A stretch of DNA of 64,000 nt from Paraspadella gotoi (GCA_051294375.1 CM119265.1:5689696-5753695); one strand, 5' to 3'; positions 36,754 to 49,586 are shown, numbered from the stretch's first letter. Notes: a model not told the origin generated them from the letters alone. Program-made: numbers and translations.

Positions 36754-36804
36754 TTAAAAATTATAAAAACTCTCCTCGGTCGAATCCACATCCTCCACAA
36801 CGAG
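36754..36804 (-). other. Possible minus-strand terminal exon fragment
   Basis: Reads DSTEESFYNF then TAA on the minus strand. Aligning the three noisy versions (about 32262-32430, here, and about 44735-44890) suggests a longer frame upstream with spaced cysteines. That frame depends on resolving indels and is not directly readable in any one version. Confidence 0.2.
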
Positions 36805-36844
36805 GCATAATGCGATTGCGCATCTGTATAATGAATGAGAGAGA

Positions 36845-36922
<78 letters not shown>

Positions 36923-37022
36923 TCGGCGAAAAAAAAACTTCGCCTTTCAAACAAATCGATGGGGAAGAGAAACAGGTACCTCTCAGGTTACTTTTTTGCT
37001 CTCTACCCGATTCTATTTCTAA

Positions 37023-37093
<71 letters not shown>

Positions 37094-37240
37094 TTTTTTC
37101 TTCACCCCCCGCTAAGCGCGGAAGCGGCGTGGCTAATGACTTGGACGGCCGCCCACAGGCGGCGACACTTGTTGCCAAAGCGAACGAAAAAAAAAAGGGA
37201 AAGTGGGGAAAAGTTGAAATCGAGAGAGAGAGAGAGAGAG

Positions 37241-37289
<49 letters not shown>

Positions 37290-37580
37290 GGAGAGAGAGA
37301 CGGAGAGAGAGAAAGAGGCAATAAAAAATCAGAAGTAAAAGCAAAATAGGAACGAGAGTCGTTGGACGTCGCTAACAAATATCCGTTTTTCCTGAAATTA
37401 GGTTAGCGAACGATTTACCTATTTATTTAAATATTATTCATAAAACAGTCCTCTATTTTTAGATCTTTTTTCTCAATTAATCAATATTACATCATATTCA
37501 TTCCGATCTCAGTCTCGAGAATCAATTCCATATCTCTCTCATCTCTCTCTTTCTCTCATCTCTCTCTCTCTCTCCTCTCT

Positions 37581-37620
<40 letters not shown>

Positions 37621-38343
37621 CTCTGTCTCTCTCTCCACGTCGTAAAAACTTCTTATCTCATCGTAAACGGAAATAAAACCTTTCGCGCGACGAAAGACGA
37701 AGGGAATCAGTCGATTAGCGGCCGATAGGAATATGAACGGCGCCGGCGGCGTCGATTCAATCGGTTGGCGGCGTCGGCCAGCGCCAGCGCCGGAATCCAG
37801 CTTCCATATCCTCGGAATCGTTCCGTCGGAAAAGTGAATTCCTCGATTTACCGACCTTCGGGGTGTGCGGGGGCAATAGGTGACATGAGGACGGTGGTGG
37901 TGGAATGATCCGTCTACAAACGGCCATACCGTGCGCCACTCCAAGGGGGGCGTGAGTCTATAAAGGCCAGAAAAAATGCGTTCTAGCGATTTCTTCCCGG
38001 TCAGACGGTCTAATTCCAGAATACTTCGTGAGACGAGACCCAGAGATGAACGGTGATTTGGCGACGGCGCGACGGTTCGTTCAAGGCGACGCCAACTATA
38101 ATCGAAATGACTACGTTTTCCGTCGTAAGCGCGGTTGGAGATTATTAACGCCTTTTTTTTCTGTTTTCGCGATCTACATTTTATTGTACATCAGGAAATT
38201 GGACAGTAGCTACAGGTGGATGTGGAGAAATGTAACTTTAGCCAGGCGATAATTCATTACTTGCACGATTGTATAAAAAATATCTACTTTTAATGTATTC
38301 TCTCTCCAATTTGATCCCCCCTTCTTCCCTTGCCCCTTACCAG

Positions 38344-38564
38344 GTTCAATTTGCAGACGCCGGAAACTACATGTGCAACAACGTCTTTCACCGCGACGCA
38401 CATAGTCGTCGGCTTCCCGACTGCACACCGCGCAAGCACGAGTTCGTCGAGAGCCGGAGCGTCGACGCTGCGCTGCGTCTCGCCGCTACGCCGCAGCCAC
38501 GTTTTCGAGGAGAGCGTCGAGCGAAGATGCAGGCCGCCGATCCGCGACATCCTTCTACGTTAAG
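38344..38564 (+). pseudogene. Second version of Ig exon 2, frameshifted
   Basis: Same acceptor, donor and GNYMCNN motif as 26527-26745, but 221 bp instead of 219, with several compensating one-base indels that change the reading frame from the NVF codons onward. The pattern looks like sequencing error, not mutational decay, so it is probably not a true pseudogene. Confidence 0.75.
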
Positions 38565-38837
38565 GTAAGAGGATGAGCGAGATCGTATTGTGGGAGGGGA
38601 ATGAGGAAGATTGATTCGTTATTCTTTCCCATCTGGTAAACTCGAATCCAGAAACGCTCCGCACTCGGTAGCATTAGTTTATTTTAAATTACGAATATGA
38701 GATCTATAAATCAAATTGGTTTATTTCCCTCACTGCGTTGGCTCCATCGACTCAAATAGATATGAAGTATTAAATTTATTAAATTCACAAAAAATTTCTG
38801 CAAATGATCGTCAGCAGTCGGTTACCCTTTTCCTCAG

Positions 38838-39053
38838 GACAAGCCGTCGCCTTTGGCCTTGGTGGACCAAAAACCATCAGAAGCTCATCACGCGTCGCCT
38901 GTGAGACGTTGGTCAAACCAGACCCTGTGCAGCCTCACTTTCACGGCCCCCACACTACCAGACCACGGGTCTTCGGTCAGGTGCAAACTCACCTTTTTCG
39001 ATCACTGGAACTACAGCAACCTCTCCCGTGCTTGCGGTTTCGACGACTTGCAG
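38838..39053 (+). pseudogene. Second version of Ig exon 3, indel-bearing
   Basis: 216 bp against 207. Starts and ends at equivalent splice sites, but internal insertions (for example in the segment for LAWTKN) break the Ig motif. The last 60 bp are nearly identical to the intact exon. Confidence 0.75.
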
Positions 39054-39147
39054 GTAAGAAAGAGGAATAATACTTACCTAAGTTTGTTTTTTTTCTCTTC
39101 AAAACTTACCTCTGAACTTTCGAATAATCCTCTATCTCTTCCTCCAG

Positions 39148-39309
39148 TTAATTCCCGCCGAAATTCGAGTCCGGAGCAGCGCGTCGTCCTACCGCCTTCC
39201 CGCCACGCGCCGCGCCCCCAACCCCCTCTACACATCGCCATGTCACGTGATCGCCAATACCCCGATTCGCTCGGCCACCTCAGCTGTTCGGCGGAGACAA
39301 CCGCGCTGG
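39148..39309 (+). pseudogene. Second version of Ig exon 4, frameshifted with damaged donor
   Basis: 162 bp against 166. The donor reads GTCAAGC instead of GTAAGC and the frame is interrupted several times. The acceptor (CTCCAG) is more canonical than in version A. Confidence 0.72.
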
Positions 39310-40172
39310 GTCAAGCGGAGGGGAAAGAGGTGATGAGCAATCTGATATGATTAAAATCGTCTATTTCCATTAGTTCGTTTGGTTCATTTCGTTTAATAAT
39401 CGTTTCTGCAGTGAGAGTGAAGAAAGAAGATGAGGAGAGAGAGAGAGAGAGAGAGCAGAGAGAGAGAGAGAGAGGAGAGAGAGAGATGGCAGATAATATG
39501 ACATCTTTAGAAAGGGAAATAAAGCGTCGTTTATGTCTCTGGTAAAAACATAAACACTTTTAAAACCGGCCGCTGGACTTTTATACGACATCGTCTTCTT
39601 TTTTCTCTCGTTTCTGTCCCTCGTTTCCTCTTTTTTCGATGGGCGTGCGGTGGAGTGGACGTCGGAAAGATCAGGGCGCGCTCTGTTATTTCTGTATGGG
39701 GTGTATTTTCTTATGGCTCTATTTGTGTTGATTATATATTGTTTCGTAAATGTTTTTGTTTTTGTTGTCTCCTTGTATGGTGTATGTTATATCTTCTTGT
39801 ATATCTGTTGTGTGCTTCTTGATATTATTATTTATATCCTCTTATCTCTCTTATCTTGTATTATATGGGTATTATGTTATTCTTATCTCTATATTTATTT
39901 TTTATATTGTTTTTAATTATATATTTTATTGGATATATTATGTTATCTCTTATCGAGTATCTTTCTTTCATTCTCTTTCTTCTTCTTCTTCTTTCTTCTT
40001 TTCTCTCGTCTTCTTTCTCTCTCTCTTTCTCTTTCTTCTCTCTCTCTCTGCTCCTTGCTCAACTTGCATCATCGCTTCTCCCCTTCCTTCCTCATTCTCT
40101 CTCTTCACGCCCAAGTTCACCCATCCGCCCTCTGTCTCACCCAATTTCCTCCCCCCTTATGTCTCCCAACAG

Positions 40173-40420
40173 AATGGTCCACTGGATTCCGAACTCCCGC
40201 TCCTTCTCCCCACAGTCTCCCCCTATTCCTCCACCTATCGCCTTCCTACGCTTCTCCACCAATGCTTACACTCGGTCCGCCGTTCTCAGCCATCCGCCCT
40301 CACTCCGACGACCGAAGGAACCCTCTCTTACTCCTCTTCCTTCCTCCCCCTCGCCCGTATTCCGCGTTGCGTCCTCGTGTCCGAGCTCCCGCCAACTTAC
40401 TCGCGCCTCCGATCTGTCGA
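40173..40420 (+). pseudogene. Second version of Ig exon 5, indel-bearing 3' part
   Basis: The first 75 bp are identical to 28364-28438 and the remainder carries many indels, giving 248 bp against 243. The donor GTAAGT is kept. Confidence 0.65.
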
Positions 40421-42089
40421 GTAAGTTTTTTTCCCCCCCCTTCCTCACCTTTTGTTTGTTTGGTTGTTTGTCTTGTCGAGTTTTGCCAAGTTTTTTGGGA
40501 GCGCGAGGGTTCTTGCTTCTTTCTCTATTATTTTTTACTTTTTCGCGTCAGTTATTTCGTCTCTTGTTTTTATTTTTCATTTTTTTTGCGATCTAATTTG
40601 TGTCGCGAAAGAAATGGACTACGTCTGTTTCTGTTTTTCTTTTTTTTTTAGTTTTTTGTCTCCTGCGACGGCGTGAATGACCGCGTTTTTCTGGTTATGG
40701 TGAAAAAAAAAGTCGGGGGCTGAATAGTGGATAATTGATAAGAACGAAACGAAAGAAGAAGGAAATGGAATTAAGAGATCGGAGCGAAGTGAGCGTGTCC
40801 GATTTCTGCATAAGGAAGGGGGAACGACCGCCAGGGAAAATGAGAGACGGAGAAAAAGAAAAAAATGAATTTTGAGAGACGGCGCATGTTTACTTTTGGT
40901 TGCCGTTTGTAATATTACCAGGTGTATTGGAATGCCTAGTAAAATGAATAATCTTCAGGAATTTTTAAACGGGGAAAGGATTGAAGGGATTTAACACCAA
41001 ACGATAAATGGAAAGAACAGAAGATTTTCTTAATCACATGAAATTTCGCGAGTTTCGTCGGTAACAAAAATTCAATATCGAGTCTGAGATCGTTCGAGAA
41101 TCTCGTTCTCGTTCCTGCCAACCGATTAGTTTAGTCTCCTTTATGAATAACGAATGCGGTCGTTCGGAAATGGGGTACGGATGTGTTGGTATGCGTCCGT
41201 TTAGGGCGGTAAACAACTTGTCTCCTCGCTTTTTTTTTACAAAGCATGACGCGTTATTTTCGTCCCATGCGTGGTCGGGACGGGTTTTGTTAGGTCGAGA
41301 AGCGTCGCGAGTTCGAGGCGAGAGCTCGCCTGATCGATCTTGGAAAAGCGAGAGCGCATTTGACTGTCAGCGTCAGGCACTGACTTTGTTGAACGTAACA
41401 CATCGTAATGAAACGGAAGGATGGAATGGATAGTGACTTGTTGCTAGTCCGATTAGAATATAGCTGTCTACCGCGAGCTGGAATACAAAGTTAGAGCGAA
41501 GTTTCTGTGTCCTTGTTTTTTTCAAAGGAACTTCTCTATCTGGGAAATGAGGGAGAGAAGTTGGTTCGGTTAAGTCCCTACCGTATGGTAGGTTTTCCGC
41601 TTGCCCGAGGATTGCCAAACAGGTCATGGGAGTTCTCGACAGCCGGGGCGATTTCCTGAGGTGAAGCAGGCGCTGATCAACGACTCAAATTGGAAAAGGC
41701 TAGATTTTTGTTTTAGATTTATACGATGTAAGTATGAAACAAGATTGAAACGGTGTTATTAGAAGCTTTTGTGATTTTACATTTCTTACTTTTCACGCCC
41801 GCATAAAGAATGCTGTCAAGAGTTGGGTAAGTGATAATTAATAAGTAAACAATTTTCTCTCTTCTGGATCAGTCATTTCTTGCGCAATATTTCAAGGTTA
41901 TGATGGTCAGACTGTCAAGAGAGAAGTGGAGGTGCAGCTGAGTGTCGCTAAAAAGTGCAGGAGTGTCACTAGGAGTGACAGGTGGGGAGAATTGAAAAAA
42001 GCTCGAAGCGATGACAGCAGAAAGTAATGCTCAGCTCGATATACCTCCTCACGAATCCGATTTACGACGGCAGAATAAGAAAGAAAGAA

Positions 42090-42950
42090 ATTCTCTCTCT
42101 GTCTGCTGCTCTCTCAGTGGATCGTCGGCTTAGAAAGAAGGTTTTTACTCTCTAGCTCGGTGGTCACATCTCGCTCATGACTGATTCTGGTCCCATAGCT
42201 CCTCTCGCTCGTCTTGCGTTCGGTGCGGTGCGTCTGCGTTCGGTTGGTGAGCTCGTTTCCGAGAAGGGGAACGCTCAGAAGGATCAGGCGCGGCCAGGCG
42301 CCTCTTGCCGCGATGTGGGGCAAGCGGCAGAGAAGCTCACCGCCGGAGGGGACGAACCGTCGCGTAGGATATTCGGCGAGGGCGCATCGCGTTATGCGTC
42401 CAGGACAGAGGCGCGTGCGCGCGGTGGATCGACTCAAGCGATAAGATTTGCTGAGGCCAGCTGAAGGATAAACCTGCTCGTCGGATGCTGTCATCAGTAT
42501 GGGTGGGCTTGGAGGGAGAATCGCGGTTGGACGAAATGCTGTTAAGCAGAAGCATGGTACGTTCAGTGGAGAGTTAGCAGTACTTTATATGTGAGTTTGC
42601 TGGCGCAAATGTGTGTGAGTCTCCGGGTCAACCATCGTCTACGGGGGACGTTCGCGCGTCCAAGGGCGATGACTCTTCTCTGTCTCTACTCCCTTGTCTC
42701 TTCTACTTCCGGTGTGCTCCTCTTCTCGTACTCTCTCAGTCTGCGTGCCCGTTGCGGCCTGCATAATGTTGTTCTGAAATGCGACCTGGATCGTCTCAAA
42801 ACCTCGAGGTCAGATGTCTGTTGGGTAAAAACATGAGCGGAGGAAGACATTTTTTTGGAGAGAATGGGCGGGAGCTCGATGGAGAGAGAAGGGCAGAGAG
42901 AGAGACAGGGCTGGGGGAATGATTGGCAATACCGAGAGGGGAAAGAGGAG
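42090..42950. other. Segment unlike version A
   Basis: It lies where version A has about 30090-30600, but the two cannot be aligned by eye. This version is CpG-rich without the C-runs. Several long frames on both strands have no recognisable domain. Confidence 0.5.
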
Positions 42951-45866
42951 AGTGACGGGCGGGGAGTAGCTATGATTATCTATCGATCGGGTCAGAGCGA
43001 CAGACCAAATTTGCGTTCAGTGGGGGGCGGGTTTGTAAATGCGAAGAACAACTCAATTCTATTCTAAGTTATTCATCGAGTTTTTGCTAATCACCCTCTG
43101 TAGCAGAACGAACAAAAAGAAAAAAACAACCGAAACATGAGCGATGAGCTTTGTGTTTGTTTCATGGAACTAGCGGTTTTGCGATTATAACTCGAGTTTG
43201 GAAGGATTGTCTTGGGCGATGATCTTCTTCGAGCTCAGGTCAAAATAATTTACAGCGAAGTTGAATCTCGAGAAACGCTATCTAGATCTTGATAAAATCG
43301 GAATAAATTGAGATACAACAGAAATTCATAGACAACTTGACAACCCCTGGTACGCTGAGTTGTTGTTACTTGAATCTTCTGTCCCGCGTTGTTACTATCC
43401 AGCCCGGCTGAATGTAGACTCAAGAGGCAGGCAAGACATTGCCTCTTTGTGGATCTACATCAAAGTTTGACCTCTGCATCTAGCTTCTGGTACCGATTCT
43501 TTCCCAATCTGGCTGTCCGTCCTTTTCCGTCGCAAAACTCCAATATATCCTCTTCAATCATCTTGCAACTTTTTTTTGATAATCAACGCCTCCGCCGGCC
43601 CCGCCGCGAACTCGCGACTCGCGTTCATGCATCTCAGTATCCCTCCAGCGTCCTCAACCGAGACTATCATTCCGTCTTCATTCCCCCGTCGTACCTTCCC
43701 TCCCTCCACGCCGGGTCGCCTGAACCCCGCCCTCGATCCTCAGTTTTTAGTATTAGCCCATCACTTAGCTTTGATCCTGGATTCTGATGACGACCGAAAT
43801 CCAGAAACATCGCATCGATGCGCCCCCGCAAGAGGTTATCGCAGAGTGTGGTAGCACAAAGCCCCCCCCAGTCCACACTCCCATTGCGTCTCGTGCTCAG
43901 TCACGCGGAGTGTGCACGCCGCGGGTTTTCAGAAGACATGGGAGGTCGCCATGGAACACGCCAGAGCCTCTGCCGCGCCGCCGCCGCCTGCGAGCCGCCG
44001 CAGCCGCCGCAGGCCGCCAGCAGCCGCCACACCGGACGAAATACTGCCCGACAGAAATCGCATATGAATTGAGATCCTATACTGGCCTCAGCTCGACATG
44101 CTGTTTTTTTGTTTGTTTTTTTGTCCGTACCGTTGCGGTGTCACGGGGCGTTGTTGTTTGGTTGATTGGTTCGAGAGTGCGATGAGCTGATTTAAGTTTT
44201 TGCAGAAGGTCAAATTAATCGTCCAAATGGATAAGAGTGCAAAGTTTTTAACTAGAATAAGAAGAAATATTTTTATTAAATAATCTGCGGCCGCCACGCA
44301 TCTGCGCCCTTGCAATAATTCTACTTTCCTCTCGATTGCGCACATAACAAGTTCAATTTTTGAGCAATGAAGATCTATTGTCGTTGATATTTATATCGCA
44401 AATAAGTTATCCCTCTCACAATTTTGCCGTATCAGAAATTACTGGACCGACGAGATCTCACTCGACTTGCGGCAGTATTTGCAGCAAATTCACGAGTGAA
44501 TAGCCGGAAGCCGCACCTACTTAAAAATTCATAGGCCAATGGAGCAGTCAAATGGAAGTGATTAATATATCGAGATAAACTCGAGCAGGATAGAAATGCG
44601 AGCAGATCTGTTAGTCGTCTTTAGTTGTTGTTCTTATCCTTTGCTTTCTTTCTTCGTTATCACCTCAAAACTTCCATTAAATCTTCTTAGGGACTTTAAA
44701 TGTCTAATACATTTTGTGTTAAAATTAGAGGAACTCTGCCTCGATCGAACTCCACCATCTCGCACATACGAGATCCCACATCACACAGAACGGGTTCCGC
44801 CCTCATTGACCTCGCTCGCCCTCCATTTCTCGCAATAGCGTTCCGACTTCAGGCTCTTCGGGCGCCAAAAGAGGATTTTGCCGATGCGAAAGTGAATGGA
44901 TACTTTGACCTTTTTTCCGGCGTCTCCGTCCTCTCTCCTTCTTTCTCTCTCTCTCCTGCGTCATCCTCCTCTCTCTCTTGAGCTCCTCTCTACATCTCAT
45001 CTCTCTCTCTCTTTCTGCTTCTCTCTCCTCCTGTTCTCTCTTTTCATGGGCCAAAGTCTAAGCCAAAGTATACTTCACTTCTATTACGTTTTAGATATGT
45101 CTTTGTGCCAGTGACTCGAAGACCCAACACCAGACCAGCCCATGTTCATGCTATCGTTAGCGAGCTTACTAGGCATGAAAATAACCGATGAAGATATTAC
45201 ACGACAAAAAATTAACAATTATAATAATTATTTTTCTAATTCGCGCCTCAATCATTCTTCCATTGAAAATCTCTTTGGTTTGATTAGCTTCATTTCCTCC
45301 ATTGAGAGTGTCCGATTAATATAAATATCTTGATTGTTCTTTCATCTCTTGTATGTGTCGTTCCTCCCTTATTTTCATTCGTCTTTTTTCCGATTATTCG
45401 ATATAAAATCTGAGTCACCGACGTCACTCAAGCACCACCCTCCCCCGAGGTGTAGCCCAAGTTTTGATTTAGCAAAGGCGAGCTGCAGCCAGACACCATT
45501 TCTACTGGATCTTTACTTTTAGAAAAAATAAAATCAAAGAAAAGCATACATCACTCAACTTATCTTGTAAGAGTGAGATGGACGGCCTTAAACTCACAAA
45601 GCTGTCCAAGTCAGGGGCAAGATAGCTTATTTATTAAATGAATGGATAATTTTATATGGATTTGTACCATATTCTAAGCATATACTCTTGTAATAGATAC
45701 AGAAAAGAGAGAGAGAGGAGTGAGAACCGAGCGGACGTTATAAGCGAAAAAAGTAAAAGAGTTTCAGAAGAAAGCGATAAAGAATATAGTCTGAGAAAAA
45801 CAATTCTTTTTTTCTCCGGATGCCCGACCGAAGAATGGAAGATGTATTTTTATTAGGTTGGAATTT

Positions 45867-45891
45867 NNNNNNNNNNNNNNNNNNNNNNNNN
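45867..45891. other. Assembly gap, exactly 25 N
   Basis: Placeholder-length gap marking a switch from noisy to cleaner sequence in version B. Confidence 0.99.
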
Positions 45892-46659
45892 GATGTTTTG
45901 TTCATTTTTTTATTTCCTTTTGTAGAAACTTCTTTTTTCCCCTTTTTCTCAACTCCTGCCTGATCTCGACATTCGTGGTGGCCGCCATTTTTCGGCTCAA
46001 CTTCTCCAAGATTTTCTTAGACATTACTTTCCTGTTATTCAGTTCGTTTGCTTTATCGTCTCATGACCGTTCCATTCAACGGATTTGGGGAGAAAAATTA
46101 CAAATTTAAAACGCAAAAAAGATTCATATTATCCATATGGCTTACTAGTGTTAAACTTTCCTATAAAATCAAGAAACGTTTATTTTTCATCGTTTAACGA
46201 AAAAAAAAAATTCAGAAAAAAAAAAGCAAAGCTCGCTAGAAATCATGAAAATAATTTTATTTTTTTCCGCTTTCCAAAAACCGTTCGTTTTCCAATTAAA
46301 CTGCATATAACGTTCTCGTTCGGTGACCTCGAAACGCCAATGAAATAAAATCATTTTTTTCTACATGCGTCATACATTCGGAAATATCCTTCCCGTATGT
46401 AATAAGGGTACGATTTAAATTCGGATTTCATTTCGAGATGGCAGCGGTTCTTCTCTCTCTCTCAATCTTAAAACCACAATCTCCCCCCCCCTCGCCCTCT
46501 TCTTTCCCCTCAAAACCGATTCCACTCGCGAGAGAATCACTCTGGAAATTCTCGGCAGAGGTGATTGCAGTTTTCGTTTCCCCCAGTTTCTCCCGCGTCG
46601 CATTTAAATTCGTAATTGCGTCGCGTTTACATCTTAAGAGGACCTCGATTGTGGCGGTT

Positions 46660-46709
<50 letters not shown>
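46660..46709. repeat. (GTC)n trinucleotide repeat
   Basis: About 16 pure GTC triplets. The same place in version A (about 34080-34130) is heavily interrupted. Confidence 0.95.
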
Positions 46710-47043
46710 TGACGGCGCCGTTTCCGTTTTCCCTTTGTTGTCGCGGTTGTTATGATAGTTTTTAGTTCGCAGTTTCTGAATATAGTTGGTTTTTTTCTTC
46801 GTCTTTAAAGAGCAATCTGGATTCGTTTAACTCAATTTTAAAAGGCAATGAAATTTTTAAAACGAGTATGCAACTACATACTTAAATTCGTTAAATATTG
46901 GGGCAATACCACTTTACGTACAACTTCGTCTTAGTTTTAGTGGAAGATCAAGATTTCCATCCAATTTGAATGGAAAATACTTGGGGGGAAATTCGACCGT
47001 CGAACATACTAGAATATATAGATTCGAATTCGTTACAACTTGA

Positions 47044-47080
47044 TTCATTATTCATTCATTCATTCATTCATTCATTCATT
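47044..47080. repeat. (CATT)n microsatellite
   Basis: Seven to eight ATTC units. Version A has an irregular counterpart at about 34455-34515. Confidence 0.93.
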
Positions 47081-47447
47081 TATTTATTAATCCATTCATT
47101 AATCATCTTTCACACTTAAACCATTTACCAAAAATCTTCCTCCAAAATGTTCAACTGACGAGAACGGGCTTTTCGCTCGATTACTCCAGTTAATGAGAAT
47201 TTATTGCGACAACGTTCGTTTCATACTCTCCCTCTCTCTCTCCCCTTTCTCTCGCTCTCTCTCTCTCTTCAGTTGGCGTAAGCCCGGACGCAGGTGGCGC
47301 TGGGCACCTGCTCCCACGGGGTTTCGCGGCAGAATCGACGGCGGAAGCAAATCGTCTTGGTTGTTAGCAGCGCAGGAATGAGGACTGATGATCTTTAGTT
47401 TTCAAGTGTAACAAATCGAGTCGGATGGTTTCCTTTTTTTTCTTTTC

Positions 47448-47748
47448 NNNNNNNNNNNNNNNNNNNNNNNNNNNNNNNNNNNNNNNNNNNNNNNNNNNNN
47501 NNNNNNNNNNNNNNNNNNNNNNNNNNNNNNNNNNNNNNNNNNNNNNNNNNNNNNNNNNNNNNNNNNNNNNNNNNNNNNNNNNNNNNNNNNNNNNNNNNNN
47601 NNNNNNNNNNNNNNNNNNNNNNNNNNNNNNNNNNNNNNNNNNNNNNNNNNNNNNNNNNNNNNNNNNNNNNNNNNNNNNNNNNNNNNNNNNNNNNNNNNNN
47701 NNNNNNNNNNNNNNNNNNNNNNNNNNNNNNNNNNNNNNNNNNNNNNNN
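47448..47748. other. Assembly gap, 301 N
   Basis: Unsequenced. Closes version B. Confidence 0.99.
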
Positions 47749-48203
47749 CCTTTTCTTTATTCCATCCATTTCATTCCTCTCCTCCCCTTTTTCTTCGATT
47801 TCCTCCTTCCCCCTTTTCGATTAAATCTTGACTCGGCTCTTCATTTCTCTTTCCTTTTATCTCTTTTCCTTTTTTTTCCCTCCCTTTTACTCTCTCTACT
47901 TTTTTCCCCTTTGTCTTCTGTCTCAAAAGACCAAAAGAAAATTCCCCGATTCGATCGCTGCCTCCGGCCTTTTTTTTCGCGGCCGCGTCCACCACGAGCA
48001 CCACATCTCCATCACCACGAAAACACCACAACCGAACAAATCTCTTGTTGTTCTAATTACCGTTACATTTATTACTACAAATTTTTCTGTTACTACTATT
48101 ATTATTTCAACCATTTCTATTACATCTATAACTAATTTACTACATACAACGCTAACTAGTGACCTATCCCGCCACCGTCGTTCGTTCTTTTCGTGGATTC
48201 AGC
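47749..48203. other. T/C-rich then AT-rich non-coding stretch
   Basis: No exon supported. It ends at the possible splice acceptor GGATTCAG, 48197-48204. Confidence 0.5.
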
Positions 48204-48603
48204 CTATCAACTTGCGACCGACCCCGACAAGGCCTTCCCAGGCCTCCTCCGCCCAGCTTCTGCCCAAGAGGCTACGAATCTCAATCCTCAACATCTCGCA
48301 ACTCTGCTGATTCTCGCTCGCCAGCTTTTTTTCCTCCTTCGATTTCCAACCGCAACAAGGATCGCCGAGCTTAGGAAACACCATTATCGAATCATTTGTA
48401 AGCGTCAGTTTTACTTCAAAGGCGAAGGGATGGGTTGGATTGTTAGGCGGGGCCGAGACAAATTATCACGTCGATTTAAGGTCCGATTTCAAGGCCGAGA
48501 GGGCTTGCCATACGTAGAGGCAAAGGATATTCGGTTTTCTTTAAACGAAGGACGCGTATCGTACATTCTGCAAGTATTTAAAATACTTGGAGCTACCTTA
48601 TGA
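48193..48603 (+). CDS. Unrecognised 136-codon open frame
   Basis: The frame runs from a GTG at 48193 to TGA after 48603, with mixed, protein-like composition and none of the surrounding low complexity. The first half looks helical (AYQLATDPDKAFPGLL, NPQHLATLLILARQ). The second half is basic and beta-like (FKVRFQGREGLPYVEAKDIRF). Possible splice signals are CAG at 48202-48204 and GTAAGC at about 48399, so the real exon may be the first half only. There is no ATG at the start. I recognise no domain. It could be an exon of an unknown gene or a piece of a mobile element. Confidence 0.4.
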   Translation: MDSAYQLATDPDKAFPGLLRPASAQEATNLNPQHLATLLILARQLFFLLRFPTATRIAELRKHHYRIICKRQFYFKGEGMGWIVRRGRDKLSRRFKVRFQGREGLPYVEAKDIRFSLNEGRVSYILQVFKILGATL

Positions 48604-49245
48604 TTGTGATTACTGCAAATGCAACTGCTGTGGCGGTGGGAACGCCAAAAGATAAGGCCTTACAATATCGTTTAGCTGACGTGTCCCCGTTTCTAGTAAA
48701 CGTATTTAATTGAGAATGTGTGGCCTCCCGTATAGTCTGCTGAAACTCAGCTCGTCCCATTTGTTTGGTCAGCTAAGTATTCGTTCAATAACCGTGAGTT
48801 CCCCTTGATGGTGTTGGCATAAGCAATGACATGCAGTGACACGCAGTGACACGCAGTGACATGAGGTGGTCGGGAGATGCCTCAGAGCCACACAGTCACA
48901 CCCTCGGCATCGCGCATATCTCCCCGTTGCCATAAATGCACAAATAAAAGTCGGGGAAAAAAAATTATAAATGAAGAATTTGTTCCCTTTTTCTATTTAT
49001 TTCCTCATGCCTTACCCCGCTACTACCCCGCAATTAGACCTTCTTCCAGGGCGGCCTCGTGAAACTAGAGACTTCCGCGGTCGTGATTTGTTGTCGCGCG
49101 TTTCCATGACGACGAGGTCGCGGGTCTCGGGTCGCCGGACCGATGGCCGATCCTTGCGTCCCCGACGGAGTCAAAGGTCAAAGGCCGGACAAAGACTGAC
49201 CGAGATTTGTGTGAGTGTGTGTGTGTGTGCGATTGTGTGAACGAG

Positions 49246-49278
<33 letters not shown>

Positions 49279-49374
49279 TGACAGCAACGAAGATTTGTTT
49301 TGAATCGGGGTTGAAGGCTGCAGACAAAGATGGATATTTGACAGTACATATATTTTCTTGCCACTGCATTCCAT

Positions 49375-49378
<4 letters not shown>
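48604..49378. other. Unique stretch with short repeats
   Basis: Holds the 10-bp repeat at 48821-48866 and short GT and GA tracts at about 49209-49280. No gene recognised. Confidence 0.5.
48821..48866. repeat. 10-bp tandem repeat ACGCAGTGAC
   Basis: About four copies, two identical and two with one to three changes. Confidence 0.9.
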
Positions 49379-49411
<33 letters not shown>

Positions 49412-49586
49412 NNNNNNNNNNNNNNNNNNNNNNNNNNNNNNNNNNNNNNNNNNNNNNNNNNNNNNNNNNNNNNNNNNNNNNNNNNNNNNNNNNNNNNNNN
49501 NNNNNNNNNNNNNNNNNNNNNNNNNNNNNNNNNNNNNNNNNNNNNNNNNNNNNNNNNNNNNNNNNNNNNNNNNNNNNNNNNNNNNN
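49379..49586. repeat. (CT)n microsatellite running into a 175-N gap
   Basis: Pure CT from 49379 to the gap at 49412-49586. Confidence 0.93.

Larger units (their letters stand above)
35287..36804. repeat. Partial third version of about 30740-32310
   Basis: Matches version A (about 30740-32310) and version B (about 43080-44760). It is shorter between shared landmarks and contains two N gaps. It is probably the accurate contig, with A and B carrying extra inserted bases. It stops abruptly at 36804, where the exact copy of 24967 onward begins. Confidence 0.75.
36805..47447. repeat. 10-kb duplicated segment, version B
   Basis: Second version of 24967-34907, about 700 bp longer through scattered insertions. 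It is exact over 36805-37836 and about 39385-40247 and noisy elsewhere up to a 25-N gap at 45867-45891. After that gap it is cleaner than version A. Confidence 0.9.

Noticed and set aside
36805-40420. A true second Ig gene or pseudogene
   Set aside because: Identical microsatellite lengths beside error-like indels fit an assembly product better. Listed as pseudogene exons only to mark their state.
42177-42836. GC-rich overlapping frames in the divergent part of version B
   Set aside because: Open on both strands without domains, in sequence likely to carry many errors.
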